NCBI RefSeq assembly: GCF_001594145.1 | Contig: NZ_LVCF01000040.1 | Span: 186,001-250,000 of the forward strand | From: Branchiibius sp. NY16-3462-2 | GTDB lineage: Bacteria; Actinomycetota; Actinomycetes; Actinomycetales; Dermatophilaceae | DNA length: 64,000 nt | Direction of reading: 5' to 3' | In this document: piece after piece, positions 1-8,141 of the stretch | Position numbering within the stretch: the stretch's first letter is position 1 | Layout of the letters: each line of letters begins with the position of its first letter | Made by a program: the position numbers and the translations under genes | The notes under the pieces: model-generated | Told to the model about the DNA's origin: nothing | Seen by the model: the letters and a program-made list of their open reading frames with translations, nothing else | Databases searched by the model: none

Positions 1-597
1 TTCGCCGCGCAGAACGTGACGCCGATCGTCAACAAGGCCAAGGCCACCCAGGGCGTCAAGGACGTGCTGAACGCGATCTCCACCAAGCTGACCACCGTGG
101 ACCTGGGCAACCTGGTCGGCGCCGTGCAGAACGACAAGAAGGACCCCGAGGTGGTGGCCAAGCAGTGGCTGGCCGACCACCCGCTGGGCACCCCCGCCAA
201 CGCGGCATCCGGTGCGACGCTGACCGTCGGCTCGGCCAACTTCCCGGAGAACGTCGTGTTGGCCTGGATCTACGCCGATGCCCTCAAGGCCGCGGGGGCC
301 AACATCTCCACCAAGATGAACATCGGCAGCCGTGAGAAGTACTTCCCGGCGCTGAAGTCCGGTTCCATCGACGTGTTCCCCGAGTACAACGGCGCCCTAC
401 TGAGCTACCTCGACAAGAACGCCACGGCGACGACCACCGCGGAAGTCGACGCGGCGCTGGCCAAGGCGCTGCCCAGCAACCTCGAAGCCCTCAAGTCCTC
501 GCCGGCAGAGGACTCCGACGCGATCGTGGTCACCAAGGCGACGGCCGAGAAGTACAACTTGACCTCGATCGCCGACCTGGCCAAGGCGGCTTCCTGA
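1..597 (+). CDS. OpuAC-family glycine betaine/choline ABC transporter binding protein, 3' end only
   Basis: Binding protein for quaternary-amine osmolytes, working outside the membrane with an ABC importer. The frame is open from base 1, so the start lies upstream; 198 residues are visible. Residues 1 to about 63 look like the end of one OpuAC domain (STKLTTVDLGNLVGAV, then DPEVVAKQWLADH). After a short Pro/Ala linker a second OpuAC domain opens with LTVGSANFPENVVLAWIYA and contains NIGSREKYFPALKSGSIDV and FPEYNG, but stops at SIADLAKAAS, about halfway through a normal domain. A strong hairpin follows 27 bp later, so this looks like the natural end and not a sequencing break. The family assignment is secure; the role of the extra half domain is unknown. 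Confidence 0.85.
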   Translation, partial: FAAQNVTPIVNKAKATQGVKDVLNAISTKLTTVDLGNLVGAVQNDKKDPEVVAKQWLADHPLGTPANAASGATLTVGSANFPENVVLAWIYADALKAAGANISTKMNIGSREKYFPALKSGSIDVFPEYNGALLSYLDKNATATTTAEVDAALAKALPSNLEALKSSPAEDSDAIVVTKATAEKYNLTSIADLAKAAS

Positions 598-623
598 TCA
601 ACGTCCAGCTCAGTCCCCACCGC

Positions 624-658
624 GTTCGGGCGGCCTACGACCGGTAGGCCGCCCGAAC
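624..658. terminator. Bidirectional intrinsic terminator
   Basis: A perfect 15-bp inverted repeat (624-638 with 644-658, arm GTTCGGGCGGCCTAC) with a 5-base loop lies between the convergent OpuAC and PemK-like genes. It overlaps the last codons of the PemK-like gene and probably ends transcription from both sides. Confidence 0.75.
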
Positions 659-1189
659 CGCTTGTTCGACCTGCTCGAACCGATCCTGGGTCAGGGCACA
701 TGCCTGTCGACGTACCCGGGCGGGGTCGATCCGCAACGTCCGGTTGACCCGCACCTCGCTGCGACGACCACTGGTGTCCCAGGGCCCGGAGCCGATATCC
801 ACCCACAACCGCCCGGCCCGGCGTTCCTGGGCGGCGTCGCGGTCGTGGTCCTTGCTGGTCAGCGGCAGCGCCAGGAGCCACGGTCCGTCGGTTCCGATCA
901 GCAGGACCGGGCGGTCCTTGCCCTGGCTGTAGTCCTCCTCGAAGGGCACCCAGGCCCACACGATCTCGCCGGGGTCGAACTGGTTGTCCGCGTGCGGGGC
1001 GTAACTGATCGGCGGCATGCCCTTGAAATCCCCTGGGTAGTCGCTCGACCTCTGGCCTGCGGGGACACTGCCGGGCCGATCTGCCGAGGACCCACTTCTG
1101 CGCGTCGCGGAGGACCCACTGCTCTGCGTCGCAGTCCGGACCGCGGACATCACGGACTCGAAGACCGATCGCCAACCTGAGGAAGCCAT
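635..1189 (-). CDS. PemK/MazF-like toxin family protein
   Basis: The 184-residue product has a PemK/MazF-like fold in its second half: FDPGEIVWAWVPFEED at residues 71-86, followed by KDRPVLLIG, the usual opening strands of this endoribonuclease-toxin family. The first 65 residues are Ser/Arg/Ala-rich and probably disordered, an extension not found in classical MazF. No antitoxin-sized ORF lies upstream or downstream; the neighbour at 1329 is divergent and metabolic. Many actinobacteria carry such solitary PemK-like proteins, and whether they cleave RNA is often untested. The family call is solid, the toxin activity only inferred. Confidence 0.75.
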   Translation of the reverse strand: MASSGWRSVFESVMSAVRTATQSSGSSATRRSGSSADRPGSVPAGQRSSDYPGDFKGMPPISYAPHADNQFDPGEIVWAWVPFEEDYSQGKDRPVLLIGTDGPWLLALPLTSKDHDRDAAQERRAGRLWVDIGSGPWDTSGRRSEVRVNRTLRIDPARVRRQACALTQDRFEQVEQAVRAAYRS

Positions 1190-1328
1190 ACCGCCGATGG
1201 TAGGGGCTAACTACCTGTAACTCGATGTTCCTAGTACCGCGCGTACCCACTATCGGTTACGCTGTCGTAAGTGCGGACCGAGTACCGGGCACCGTCCGCC
1301 ACGTTCCCTGCTTCTTGAAAGGCGTGCC

Positions 1329-2660
1329 ATGAGCATCCTGAACACCAAACTGACGCCCGCCGACAAGGCACAGGCCTACGGCATGCGGCTGCTCACCAGA
1401 GCCGGTGGCCTGGATGCGATCAAGAACGACACGCTGCGCAAGCGCTTGGAGAAAATCCTCTACACCAGCGCCAAGCAAGGCTTCAAGGCGCAGACGGTGG
1501 CGGGCAAGGCCTTCGCCAAGAAGTCCGGCTCCGGCGCTCCGGTACGCGCCACCCCGAGCACGCCGAAGGCCGTCTTCGACCTGAACCCCACCGAGGACCA
1601 GGCGATGATCGCCGAGGCCGCCCGGGAGATCGCCGATGAGGTGATCCGGCCGGCCGCCGCCCAGGCCGACACCGAACGGGCGCTGCCGGACAAGGTGCGG
1701 GCGCAGGCTGCTGAGATGGGTCTGACCCTGGTGGGCGTCCCCGCCGAACTGGGCGGCATCGCCGAAGAAGCATCCGCCGTCACCGGCGTGCTGGTGTTGG
1801 AGCAGCTTTCCCGCGGCGACATGGGCCTGGCCGTCGCGCTGATGTCCAGCGCCGCCGTCGCCGGTGCCATCGCCAACTACGGTGACGCCGCGCAGCAGGC
1901 GACCTTCCTGCCGCCGTTCACCGACGAGAAGGACCCGGCCGTCGGCGCGCTGGCCATCCAGGAGCCGCAGCCGCTCTTCAACCCGGCCAAACCCGCGACG
2001 ACCGCGGTCCGCCAGGGCGACTCCGTGGTGATCAACGGCACCAAGGCGCTGGTCCCCGGCGCCGACAGCAGTGACCTGTTCATCGTGTCCGCGTTGCTGG
2101 ACGGCGCTGCCCGCCTGATCATCGTCGAGCCGGGCGCCGAGGGTCTGCACTACGACGACAACCCGGCGATGGGCATCCGGGCGGCCAGGACCGGGCAACT
2201 GGTCCTTGAGGACGTCACCGTCCCCGCGACCAACGTCCTGGGCACCGAGGCGGACCACGCGGACGCCGTACGCCGGGCCCGTCTGGCCTGGGCCGCCGCC
2301 GCGGTGGGTACCGGGACCGCGGTCCTGGACCAGCTCAAGACCTACACCAAGGAGCGCAAAGCGTTCGGTGAGCCGATCGCCTACCGGCAAGCGGTTGCCT
2401 TCACCGTCGCCAACATCGCCATCGAGGTCGACGGTCTGCGCCTGGTCGTGCTGCGCGCTGCGTCCTTGCTGGACGCCGGCAAGGATGCCTCCGCCCAGAT
2501 CGCGCACGCCCGCTCCCTCGCTACCCGCCACCTGACCGAGGTTGGCTCGAACGCGGTGCAGATGCTTGGCGGCCACGGCTTCGTCAAGGAATTCGACAAC
2601 GAGCGGTGGTACCGCGACCTGCGCGCCACCGGTGTCCTCGAGGGCACCCTCTACGTCTGA
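1329..2660 (+). CDS. Acyl-CoA dehydrogenase family protein (first of a pair)
   Basis: Flavoprotein of 443 residues that should introduce a trans-2 double bond into an acyl-CoA, passing electrons to ETF. About 80 N-terminal residues precede the acyl-CoA dehydrogenase fold, which starts near FDLNPTEDQAMIAEAAREI. The middle domain carries AIQEP and a strand ending GQLVLEDV; the C-terminal helical domain has GGHGFVKEF and ends LEGTLYV. The Glu of EGT (residue 438) sits where the catalytic base is found, but the chain stops four residues later, so the usual final helix is absent. Start chosen for GAAAGG-like Shine-Dalgarno (GAAAGGCGTGCC) before ATG. The gene lies 27 bp upstream of a second dehydrogenase, so the two are probably co-transcribed and may form a hetero-oligomer, as known for mycobacterial FadE pairs. 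Confidence 0.9.
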   Translation: MSILNTKLTPADKAQAYGMRLLTRAGGLDAIKNDTLRKRLEKILYTSAKQGFKAQTVAGKAFAKKSGSGAPVRATPSTPKAVFDLNPTEDQAMIAEAAREIADEVIRPAAAQADTERALPDKVRAQAAEMGLTLVGVPAELGGIAEEASAVTGVLVLEQLSRGDMGLAVALMSSAAVAGAIANYGDAAQQATFLPPFTDEKDPAVGALAIQEPQPLFNPAKPATTAVRQGDSVVINGTKALVPGADSSDLFIVSALLDGAARLIIVEPGAEGLHYDDNPAMGIRAARTGQLVLEDVTVPATNVLGTEADHADAVRRARLAWAAAAVGTGTAVLDQLKTYTKERKAFGEPIAYRQAVAFTVANIAIEVDGLRLVVLRAASLLDAGKDASAQIAHARSLATRHLTEVGSNAVQMLGGHGFVKEFDNERWYRDLRATGVLEGTLYV

Positions 2661-2687
2661 CCGGCCCACCACTTTCAGGAGCACACC

Positions 2688-3914
2688 ATGATCAATCTCG
2701 AGATCCCCCGGAAGTTCGTGCCGCTGGTCAAGCAGGCCGGATCGATGGCCGATGAGGTCTTCCGCCCGATCAGCCGCAAGTACGACCTGGCGGAGCACGA
2801 CTACCCCGTCGAACTGGACCTGATGTCCGCGCTGATCGACGGCATGTCCGACAGCGGCGCCGCCCAGGGCGCCGGCGCCACCGGGGCGACCAAGGAGGCC
2901 GCCGCCAAGGAGAAGAAGGTCGACGACGGCAGCGCCAAGAACGGCGCCAACCTGTCCTCGGTGCTGTCCATCATGGAAACCTGCCGCGGCGACGTGGGCC
3001 TGACGCTCTCCCTGCCCCGCCAGGGTCTGGGTAACGCGGCGATCGCCGCCGTCGCCAACGATGAGCAGAAGGCACGGTACGCCGGTCGGTGGGCGGCCAT
3101 GGCGATCACCGAGCCGGATGTGGGCTCGGACTCGGGGGCGATCCGCACGACCGCCACCAAGGACGGCGATGAGTACGTGCTCAACGGCGAGAAGATCTTC
3201 GTGACGTCCGGAGAGCGCGCCGAACTCGTCGTGGTGTGGGCGACCCTAGACCGCAGCCTGGGCAAGAAGGCGATCAAGTCCTTCGTGGTCGAACGCTCCA
3301 ACCCCGGTCTGAAACTGGTTCGCCTGGAGCACAAGCTGGGGATCCGCGCTTCCGACACCGCCGCGTTCAGCCTGCAGGACTGCCGGGTGCCCGCCGCCGA
3401 CCTGCTGGGTGACCCGGAGATCAAGACCGAGGGCGGCTTCGGCGGTGCCATGCAGACCTTCGACAACACCCGGCCGCTCGTGGCCGCGATGGCCGTCGGC
3501 CTGACCCGGGCCTCCCTGGACCTGGCGACTGAACTGCTCGCGCAGGCCGGGGTCAAGCCGGACCTGGACGCGCCGATCACCACCCAGTCGTACGCCGCGG
3601 CCAGCCTGATCGAGATGGAAGCCGACTTCGAGGCTGCCTACCTACTGGCCCTGCGGGCCGCGTGGATGGCCGACAACGGTCAGCCCAACTCGATGGAAGC
3701 TTCGATGGCCAAGGCAAAAGCTGGCCGTACCTGCGTCAACGTCTCCCTCAAGTGCGTCGAGTTGTGCGGGGCCACCGGGTACGCCGAGACCGAGTTGCTG
3801 GAGAAGTGGGCCCGCGACTCCAAGATCCTGGACATCTTCGAAGGAACCCAGCAGATCCAATTGTTGGTGGTTGCCCGCCGCCTGCTCGAGTTGTCTTCCA
3901 GCGAACTCAAGTAG
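2688..3914 (+). CDS. Acyl-CoA dehydrogenase (second of a pair)
   Basis: Flavoprotein of 408 residues with the full acyl-CoA dehydrogenase architecture. FAD/substrate-binding signatures AMAITEPDVGSDSGAIRT and IFVTSGERAELVVVWAT are visible in the beta domain. Near the C-terminus GTQQIQ follows the catalytic Glu385 (FEGTQQIQ). An Ala/Lys/Gly-rich stretch at about residues 57-87 interrupts the N-terminal helical domain and is probably a surface loop. AGGAGCACACC precedes the ATG. It follows the first dehydrogenase with a 27-bp gap and is closed by a long terminator hairpin, giving a two-gene operon for fatty-acid or branched acyl-CoA oxidation; substrate chain length cannot be read from the sequence. 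Confidence 0.93.
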   Translation: MINLEIPRKFVPLVKQAGSMADEVFRPISRKYDLAEHDYPVELDLMSALIDGMSDSGAAQGAGATGATKEAAAKEKKVDDGSAKNGANLSSVLSIMETCRGDVGLTLSLPRQGLGNAAIAAVANDEQKARYAGRWAAMAITEPDVGSDSGAIRTTATKDGDEYVLNGEKIFVTSGERAELVVVWATLDRSLGKKAIKSFVVERSNPGLKLVRLEHKLGIRASDTAAFSLQDCRVPAADLLGDPEIKTEGGFGGAMQTFDNTRPLVAAMAVGLTRASLDLATELLAQAGVKPDLDAPITTQSYAAASLIEMEADFEAAYLLALRAAWMADNGQPNSMEASMAKAKAGRTCVNVSLKCVELCGATGYAETELLEKWARDSKILDIFEGTQQIQLLVVARRLLELSSSELK

Positions 3915-3932
3915 TCACCACCGGCAACGTTG

Positions 3933-3968
3933 GAACGGCCCACTCCGGATGTCCGGAGTGGGCCGTTC
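3933..3968 (+). terminator. Intrinsic terminator after the acyl-CoA dehydrogenase pair
   Basis: A 17-bp perfect inverted repeat (3933-3949 with 3952-3968, arm starting GAACGGCCCACTCCGGA) lies 19 bp after the stop codon. The remaining bases up to 4123 hold no ORF and should contain the promoter of the sugar-binding protein gene; I see no convincing consensus boxes. Confidence 0.75.
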
Positions 3969-4123
3969 ACGTCCCCGCGCGCAACGAGTGGCGACTAATA
4001 GACACGGCACGAAAGTTTTTGCCATTCATCTTCACATCACCGGCAGTTCTTTTCGTATGCTCGTGCTCGGCGGGTTCATGACGCGCCGCCTACCTCATCC
4101 GGAACAGAGCAGGAGCACCGTCC

Positions 4124-5452
4124 ATGTCACCTCAGCTTCGCACCACCCGCCGGACGCGTACGACGCTCAGCGCCGTCGGCATGATCGCGGTAGCCGGCCT
4201 GTTCCTGGCCGGCTGCGGCGACGACGGCTCGAGCACGGGATCCACCGGAGGGGCCAGCGGCGACTCCGGTGGCAAGTCGGTCAGCCTGTGGGTGATGAAG
4301 GGCACCAACCCCGATGCCTCTGGGTACTACAGCGCCTTGAAGACCGACTTCAAAGCCAAGACGGGTGCGACGTTGAACATCCAGGAGGTCGAGTGGGCTG
4401 ACGCGCACGACAAACTGGTGCGGTCTTTCGCCAGTGGTGACGGCCCGGACGTTTCGGAGATCGGCACGACCTGGACGCCGGAGTTCGCCTCCGCCGGTGG
4501 CCTGGCCGATCTGTCCAGCAAGATCGCGTCCTCGGGTAAGGGCAATGACCTGCTGCAGGCGCTCAAGGATTCGGCGACCTATGACGGCAAGCAGTACGGC
4601 GTGGGCTGGTACGCCGGTACCCGCGGCGTGGTCTACCGCAAGGACATCTTCGCCAAGGACGGCATCAAGGTGCCGACCAACTGGGCCGAACTCGAAGACA
4701 CCGTGAAAACGCTGAAGCAGAAGGAGCCGGGCATGGCTCCTATGCCGATCGCGGGCGCCTCGTCGTACGCCGCTGCCCCCTTCATCTGGGGAGCGGGCGG
4801 TGATTTCGCAACGGAGAGCGGCGGCAAATGGACCGGCACCCTGGACAGCGCAGGCTCCCGCGCGGGGCTGTCCTTCTACACCGGTCTGGCGACCAAGGAC
4901 GGCTCATCCACGACCGGCGCCTCGACGTGGAAGGAAACCGATCTGCTGGACGCCTTCACCAAGGGCAAGGCCGCCATGGTCATCCAGGGCAACTGGACTC
5001 CCAAGGCCGCCGTCCAAGCCGACCCGACCCTGAAGGACAAGATCGGCGCCTTCGCGGTACCCGGTAAGGACGGCGGCATCGCTCCGACCTTCCTAGGTGG
5101 TTCCAACCTGGCGGTCATGGCCAAGAGCAAGAACCAGGATCTCGACTGGCAACTGATCGACCTGATGACCTCCGATAAGTTCGCCAAGCAGTGGGCGGAC
5201 GAGACCGGCTTCTTCCCCAGCACCCAGAGCGCGCTCAAGCCGTACGCGAACAGCACCGATCCCTTGGTGGCCCCCTTCGCGAAGGCCATGCTCGAGGCGG
5301 GCCGCAACGTCCCCAACGCTCCGCAGTGGGGCAAGGTCGAGGGCAACAAGACGATCACCCAGATGCTGCAGTCGATCCTGACCGGTACATCGGTGGATGA
5401 CGCCACGACCAAGGCCAGCCAGGCGATCACGGCAACCCTCAACGCTAACTGA
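4124..5452 (+). CDS. Sugar ABC transporter substrate-binding lipoprotein (copy 1)
   Basis: A 442-residue family 1 extracellular solute-binding protein. The N-terminus has a charged start, a hydrophobic core and the lipobox LAGC (Cys about residue 29), so it should be a membrane-anchored lipoprotein. The mature part opens with VSLWVMKGTNPD and includes FASGDGPDVSEIG and WGAGGDF, typical of maltose/chitobiose-type binders. AGGAGCACCGTCC precedes the ATG. It is the first of two close paralogues; the second at 6821 sits directly before the permeases. The permeases and the downstream family 3 hexosaminidase suggest an amino-sugar oligosaccharide such as chitobiose or cell-wall GlcNAc-MurNAc as ligand, but this is inferred from context. 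Confidence 0.92.
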   Translation: MSPQLRTTRRTRTTLSAVGMIAVAGLFLAGCGDDGSSTGSTGGASGDSGGKSVSLWVMKGTNPDASGYYSALKTDFKAKTGATLNIQEVEWADAHDKLVRSFASGDGPDVSEIGTTWTPEFASAGGLADLSSKIASSGKGNDLLQALKDSATYDGKQYGVGWYAGTRGVVYRKDIFAKDGIKVPTNWAELEDTVKTLKQKEPGMAPMPIAGASSYAAAPFIWGAGGDFATESGGKWTGTLDSAGSRAGLSFYTGLATKDGSSTTGASTWKETDLLDAFTKGKAAMVIQGNWTPKAAVQADPTLKDKIGAFAVPGKDGGIAPTFLGGSNLAVMAKSKNQDLDWQLIDLMTSDKFAKQWADETGFFPSTQSALKPYANSTDPLVAPFAKAMLEAGRNVPNAPQWGKVEGNKTITQMLQSILTGTSVDDATTKASQAITATLNAN

Positions 5453-5501
5453 CCAAGGAACGCTGGAGCGCTCTCGAACGCAGAGCCTGCGTCGCAGGGC
5501 G

Positions 5502-6775
5502 CTAGATAATCGCGCCGGCCATCGCAATCTGGGTAAGTCGCTGGAGAGGTGGCGGCGGTGTGGACAACGACTGAATGAGGCCGATGTACATAAGGTCCGC
5601 CTCGGGGTCTACCCAAAACCAGGTGCCTGCCGCGCCATCCCAGAAATAGGTGCCGGTGCCTACCGGGAGCCCGGCCGAATCTGGGTCGATAACTACAGCA
5701 CCGTTGTATCCGTATCCCAGCCCGGGCCCGAATCGCATCTGACCGACGCGAAAGGGTTGGGCTAGTAGGTGCTCAGCCAGGTGGTTGGTCATCATGATGC
5801 TCACTTGTTCAGCCGAAACTATACGAGTCCCATGCCAACTGCCTTTGTTGAGTAGCAGTTGGGCGAACCGGCATAGTCGTCAACTGTTGAATACAGCCCC
5901 ATTCCACCCCAAGCGATGGCTGGCCTCTCGGTCCAGTCGTTAAACAATGGGTTTTCCGTAGGAACTAAATGGTCACTTTGGAACCGATACATCTGGGCTA
6001 CACGATCACGATAACCGGGTGGCACATAGAATCCAGTGCAGTTCATGCCGAGGGGCGAGAAGATCTCGCGCTTCATGAATCGATCGAGACGCTGCCCAGT
6101 GAGCCGTTCAACTATTGCTCCCTGTAAGTCAGTTGAGATGCTGTATCTAAACCCTTCTCCTGGGTGCTGGGCGAGCGGAAGATGCGCCACGCGGGTCACA
6201 AGATCATCGGCACCGTCTGCACCTAGAACCCCCGCCTGCTGGTAGATCCGGTCGACCGGATCCTCTGTTTGGGTTCCGTACGCAAACCCTGCTGTATGTG
6301 TGAGCAGCTCGATCATCAATGGCTGGTGTCGCGCCATTGCCCGACTCACACGCCCAGAGGAATCTACGAATGCCACGTCGCGCTCGGCCAATTCCGGCAG
6401 GTAGGTGGAGATTGGCTCCATCGGCTTCCACATACCTCGATCGGCGAGGATCGCCATCGCCAAAGCAGTAACAGGTTTGGTCATTGAGAAGATGCGGAAG
6501 ATCGTGTCGCGACGCATCCGGCGTCGCTGGAGGTGGTCGTTCATCCCGTACACGCCCACGTTGGCGATCCGTCCGTGCCGCGCAGTCAGAGTCACCGCTC
6601 CGGCAACCTCACCCCGATCGACGTAGTCGCGTACGACGGCCTCAACCCGGTCGAGGCCTGCCGGCGAAAGATCCACCTGCCTTGGAAGAGCAGTTCCGAG
6701 ACCGAGCATCCGACCTGCCTTCACGCTCTGAAAATTGTTACCGTCCGATGCTCCCATGATGAGTAGGATTTTCAT
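5502..6775 (-). pseudogene. Serine hydrolase (beta-lactamase/EstB family), broken by a single frameshift
   Basis: Two consecutive minus-strand pieces form one class C beta-lactamase-like serine hydrolase. The upstream piece carries the nucleophile motif SMTK (in FRIFSMTKPVTALAMA), LLTHTAGFAYG, the Tyr motif in FRYSIS and WGGMGLYSTVDDYA. After DDYA the frame is lost near 5869-5872: reading one base over restores RFAQLLLNKGSWHG and joins to the downstream piece, with GTGTYFWDGAAGTWFWVDP typical of the family C-terminus. A single missing base therefore explains the break; intact length would be about 400 residues (start at 6775 or an internal ATG at 6709). Base composition is visibly lower in GC than its neighbours (25 of 60 bases at 5941-6000) and it lies opposite to the flanking operon, which fits an acquired, decaying gene. 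A sequencing error remains possible. Confidence 0.85.
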
Positions 6776-6820
6776 AGACTCGAAACGTTCGCGTCCCCAT
6801 CACGGCATCTGGAGCACACC

Positions 6821-8140
6821 ATGTCCCGACCTACTCGTCGCAAAACCTCGCGTAATCTGACCTGCTTGGTGGGGAGCATCGCTGCCGCGTCCCTGATTCT
6901 CGCTGGCTGCGGCGATGACGGGTCGAACCCCGCCGCTACGAGCAACGGTTCTGGTGGAGCGCAGACAGTGAACCTGTGGGTCATGAAAGGGACCAACCCC
7001 GACTCATCTGGCTACTACAACGCGCTGAAGAGTGCGTTCAAGAGCAAAACCGGTGCAACCGTCAACATCACCGAGGTTGAGTGGGCAGATGCGCACGACA
7101 AACTCGTACGCTCTTTCGCCAGCGGCGACGGCCCGGACGTTGCGGAGATCGGTGCGACCTGGAACCCGGAGTTCGCATCAGCGGGTGGGCTGGCCGACCT
7201 CACCGCCAAGATTCAGTCCTCCGGGCTGGGAAACCAGGAACTGCAGGCTCTGAAGGATTCAGCCACCTACGACGGAAAGCAGTACGGGGTCGGCTGGTAC
7301 GCCGGTACCCGCGGAATCGTCTACCGCAAGGACATCTTCGCCAAGGACGGCATCAAGGTACCGACCAACTGGGCCGAACTCGAGGCCACTGTAAAAACGC
7401 TGAAGCAGAAGGAGCCTGGCATGGCTGCCATGCCCATCGCGGGTGCTTCGCAGTACGCTGCTGCCCCCTTCATCTGGGGAGCGGGCGGCGACTTCGCGAC
7501 GCAAAGTGGCAGTAAGTGGACAGGACACCTGGATAGCGCTGCATCCCGCGCTGGCCTGTCGTTCTACACCGGTCTGGCCACCAAGGATGGCTCATCGACC
7601 GCGGGTGCCTCCACGTGGAAGGAAACCGATCTGCTGGACGCCTTCACCAAGGGCAAAGCCGCCATGGTCATCCAGGGCAACTGGACTCCCAAGGCCGCCG
7701 TGGAAGCCGATCCGACGTTGAAGGACAAGATTGGCGCCTTCGCGATTCCCGGCAAGGACGGCGGAATCGCTCCGACGCTCGTTGGCGGGTCCAACCTGGC
7801 GACGATGGCTAGAAGCAAGAACCAGGACCTCGACTGGCAACTGATCGAATTGATGACCACCGGTGCACTTGCCAAGCAGTTCGCGGAGGAAAGCAGCTTC
7901 TTCCCTAGCACCAAGTCCGGCTTGGAGAGCTTTGCAAACAATCCCAATTCGCTGACCGCACCCTTCGCCAAAGCCATGCTCGACGAAGGCCGGGCCCTCC
8001 CGAGCGCACCTCAATGGGGTGCGGCAGAGGGTAAGAAGATAATTCCGCAGATGCTGCAGTCCATCCTCACCGGTACCCCGGTCGACAAGGCGACAACTAC
8101 GGCCAACCAGCAGCTGACGGCCATCTTGAACGAGAGTTGA
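6821..8140 (+). CDS. Sugar ABC transporter substrate-binding lipoprotein (copy 2)
   Basis: A 439-residue paralogue of the protein at 4124, alike over its whole length: same lipobox LAGC, VNLWVMKGTNPD opening, FASGDGPDVAEIG and WGAGGDF. Differences cluster in the linker after the lipid Cys and in the C-terminal third (for example LAKQFAEESSFFPS). Codon choice is less GC-rich than in copy 1, yet a patch of about 83 bp (7619-7701) matches copy 1 at 4931-5013 with one difference, pointing to duplication with gene conversion. The stop lies one base before the permease start, so this copy belongs directly to the transport operon. Confidence 0.92.
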   Translation: MSRPTRRKTSRNLTCLVGSIAAASLILAGCGDDGSNPAATSNGSGGAQTVNLWVMKGTNPDSSGYYNALKSAFKSKTGATVNITEVEWADAHDKLVRSFASGDGPDVAEIGATWNPEFASAGGLADLTAKIQSSGLGNQELQALKDSATYDGKQYGVGWYAGTRGIVYRKDIFAKDGIKVPTNWAELEATVKTLKQKEPGMAAMPIAGASQYAAAPFIWGAGGDFATQSGSKWTGHLDSAASRAGLSFYTGLATKDGSSTAGASTWKETDLLDAFTKGKAAMVIQGNWTPKAAVEADPTLKDKIGAFAIPGKDGGIAPTLVGGSNLATMARSKNQDLDWQLIELMTTGALAKQFAEESSFFPSTKSGLESFANNPNSLTAPFAKAMLDEGRALPSAPQWGAAEGKKIIPQMLQSILTGTPVDKATTTANQQLTAILNES

Positions 8141-8141
8141 G

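Noticed and set aside
1257..2798. 513-residue minus-strand ORF opposite the acyl-CoA dehydrogenase
   Set aside because: Low-complexity Gly/Arg/Asp/Val translation typical of the antisense frame of a high-GC gene; no domain, and the plus strand encodes a clear enzyme.
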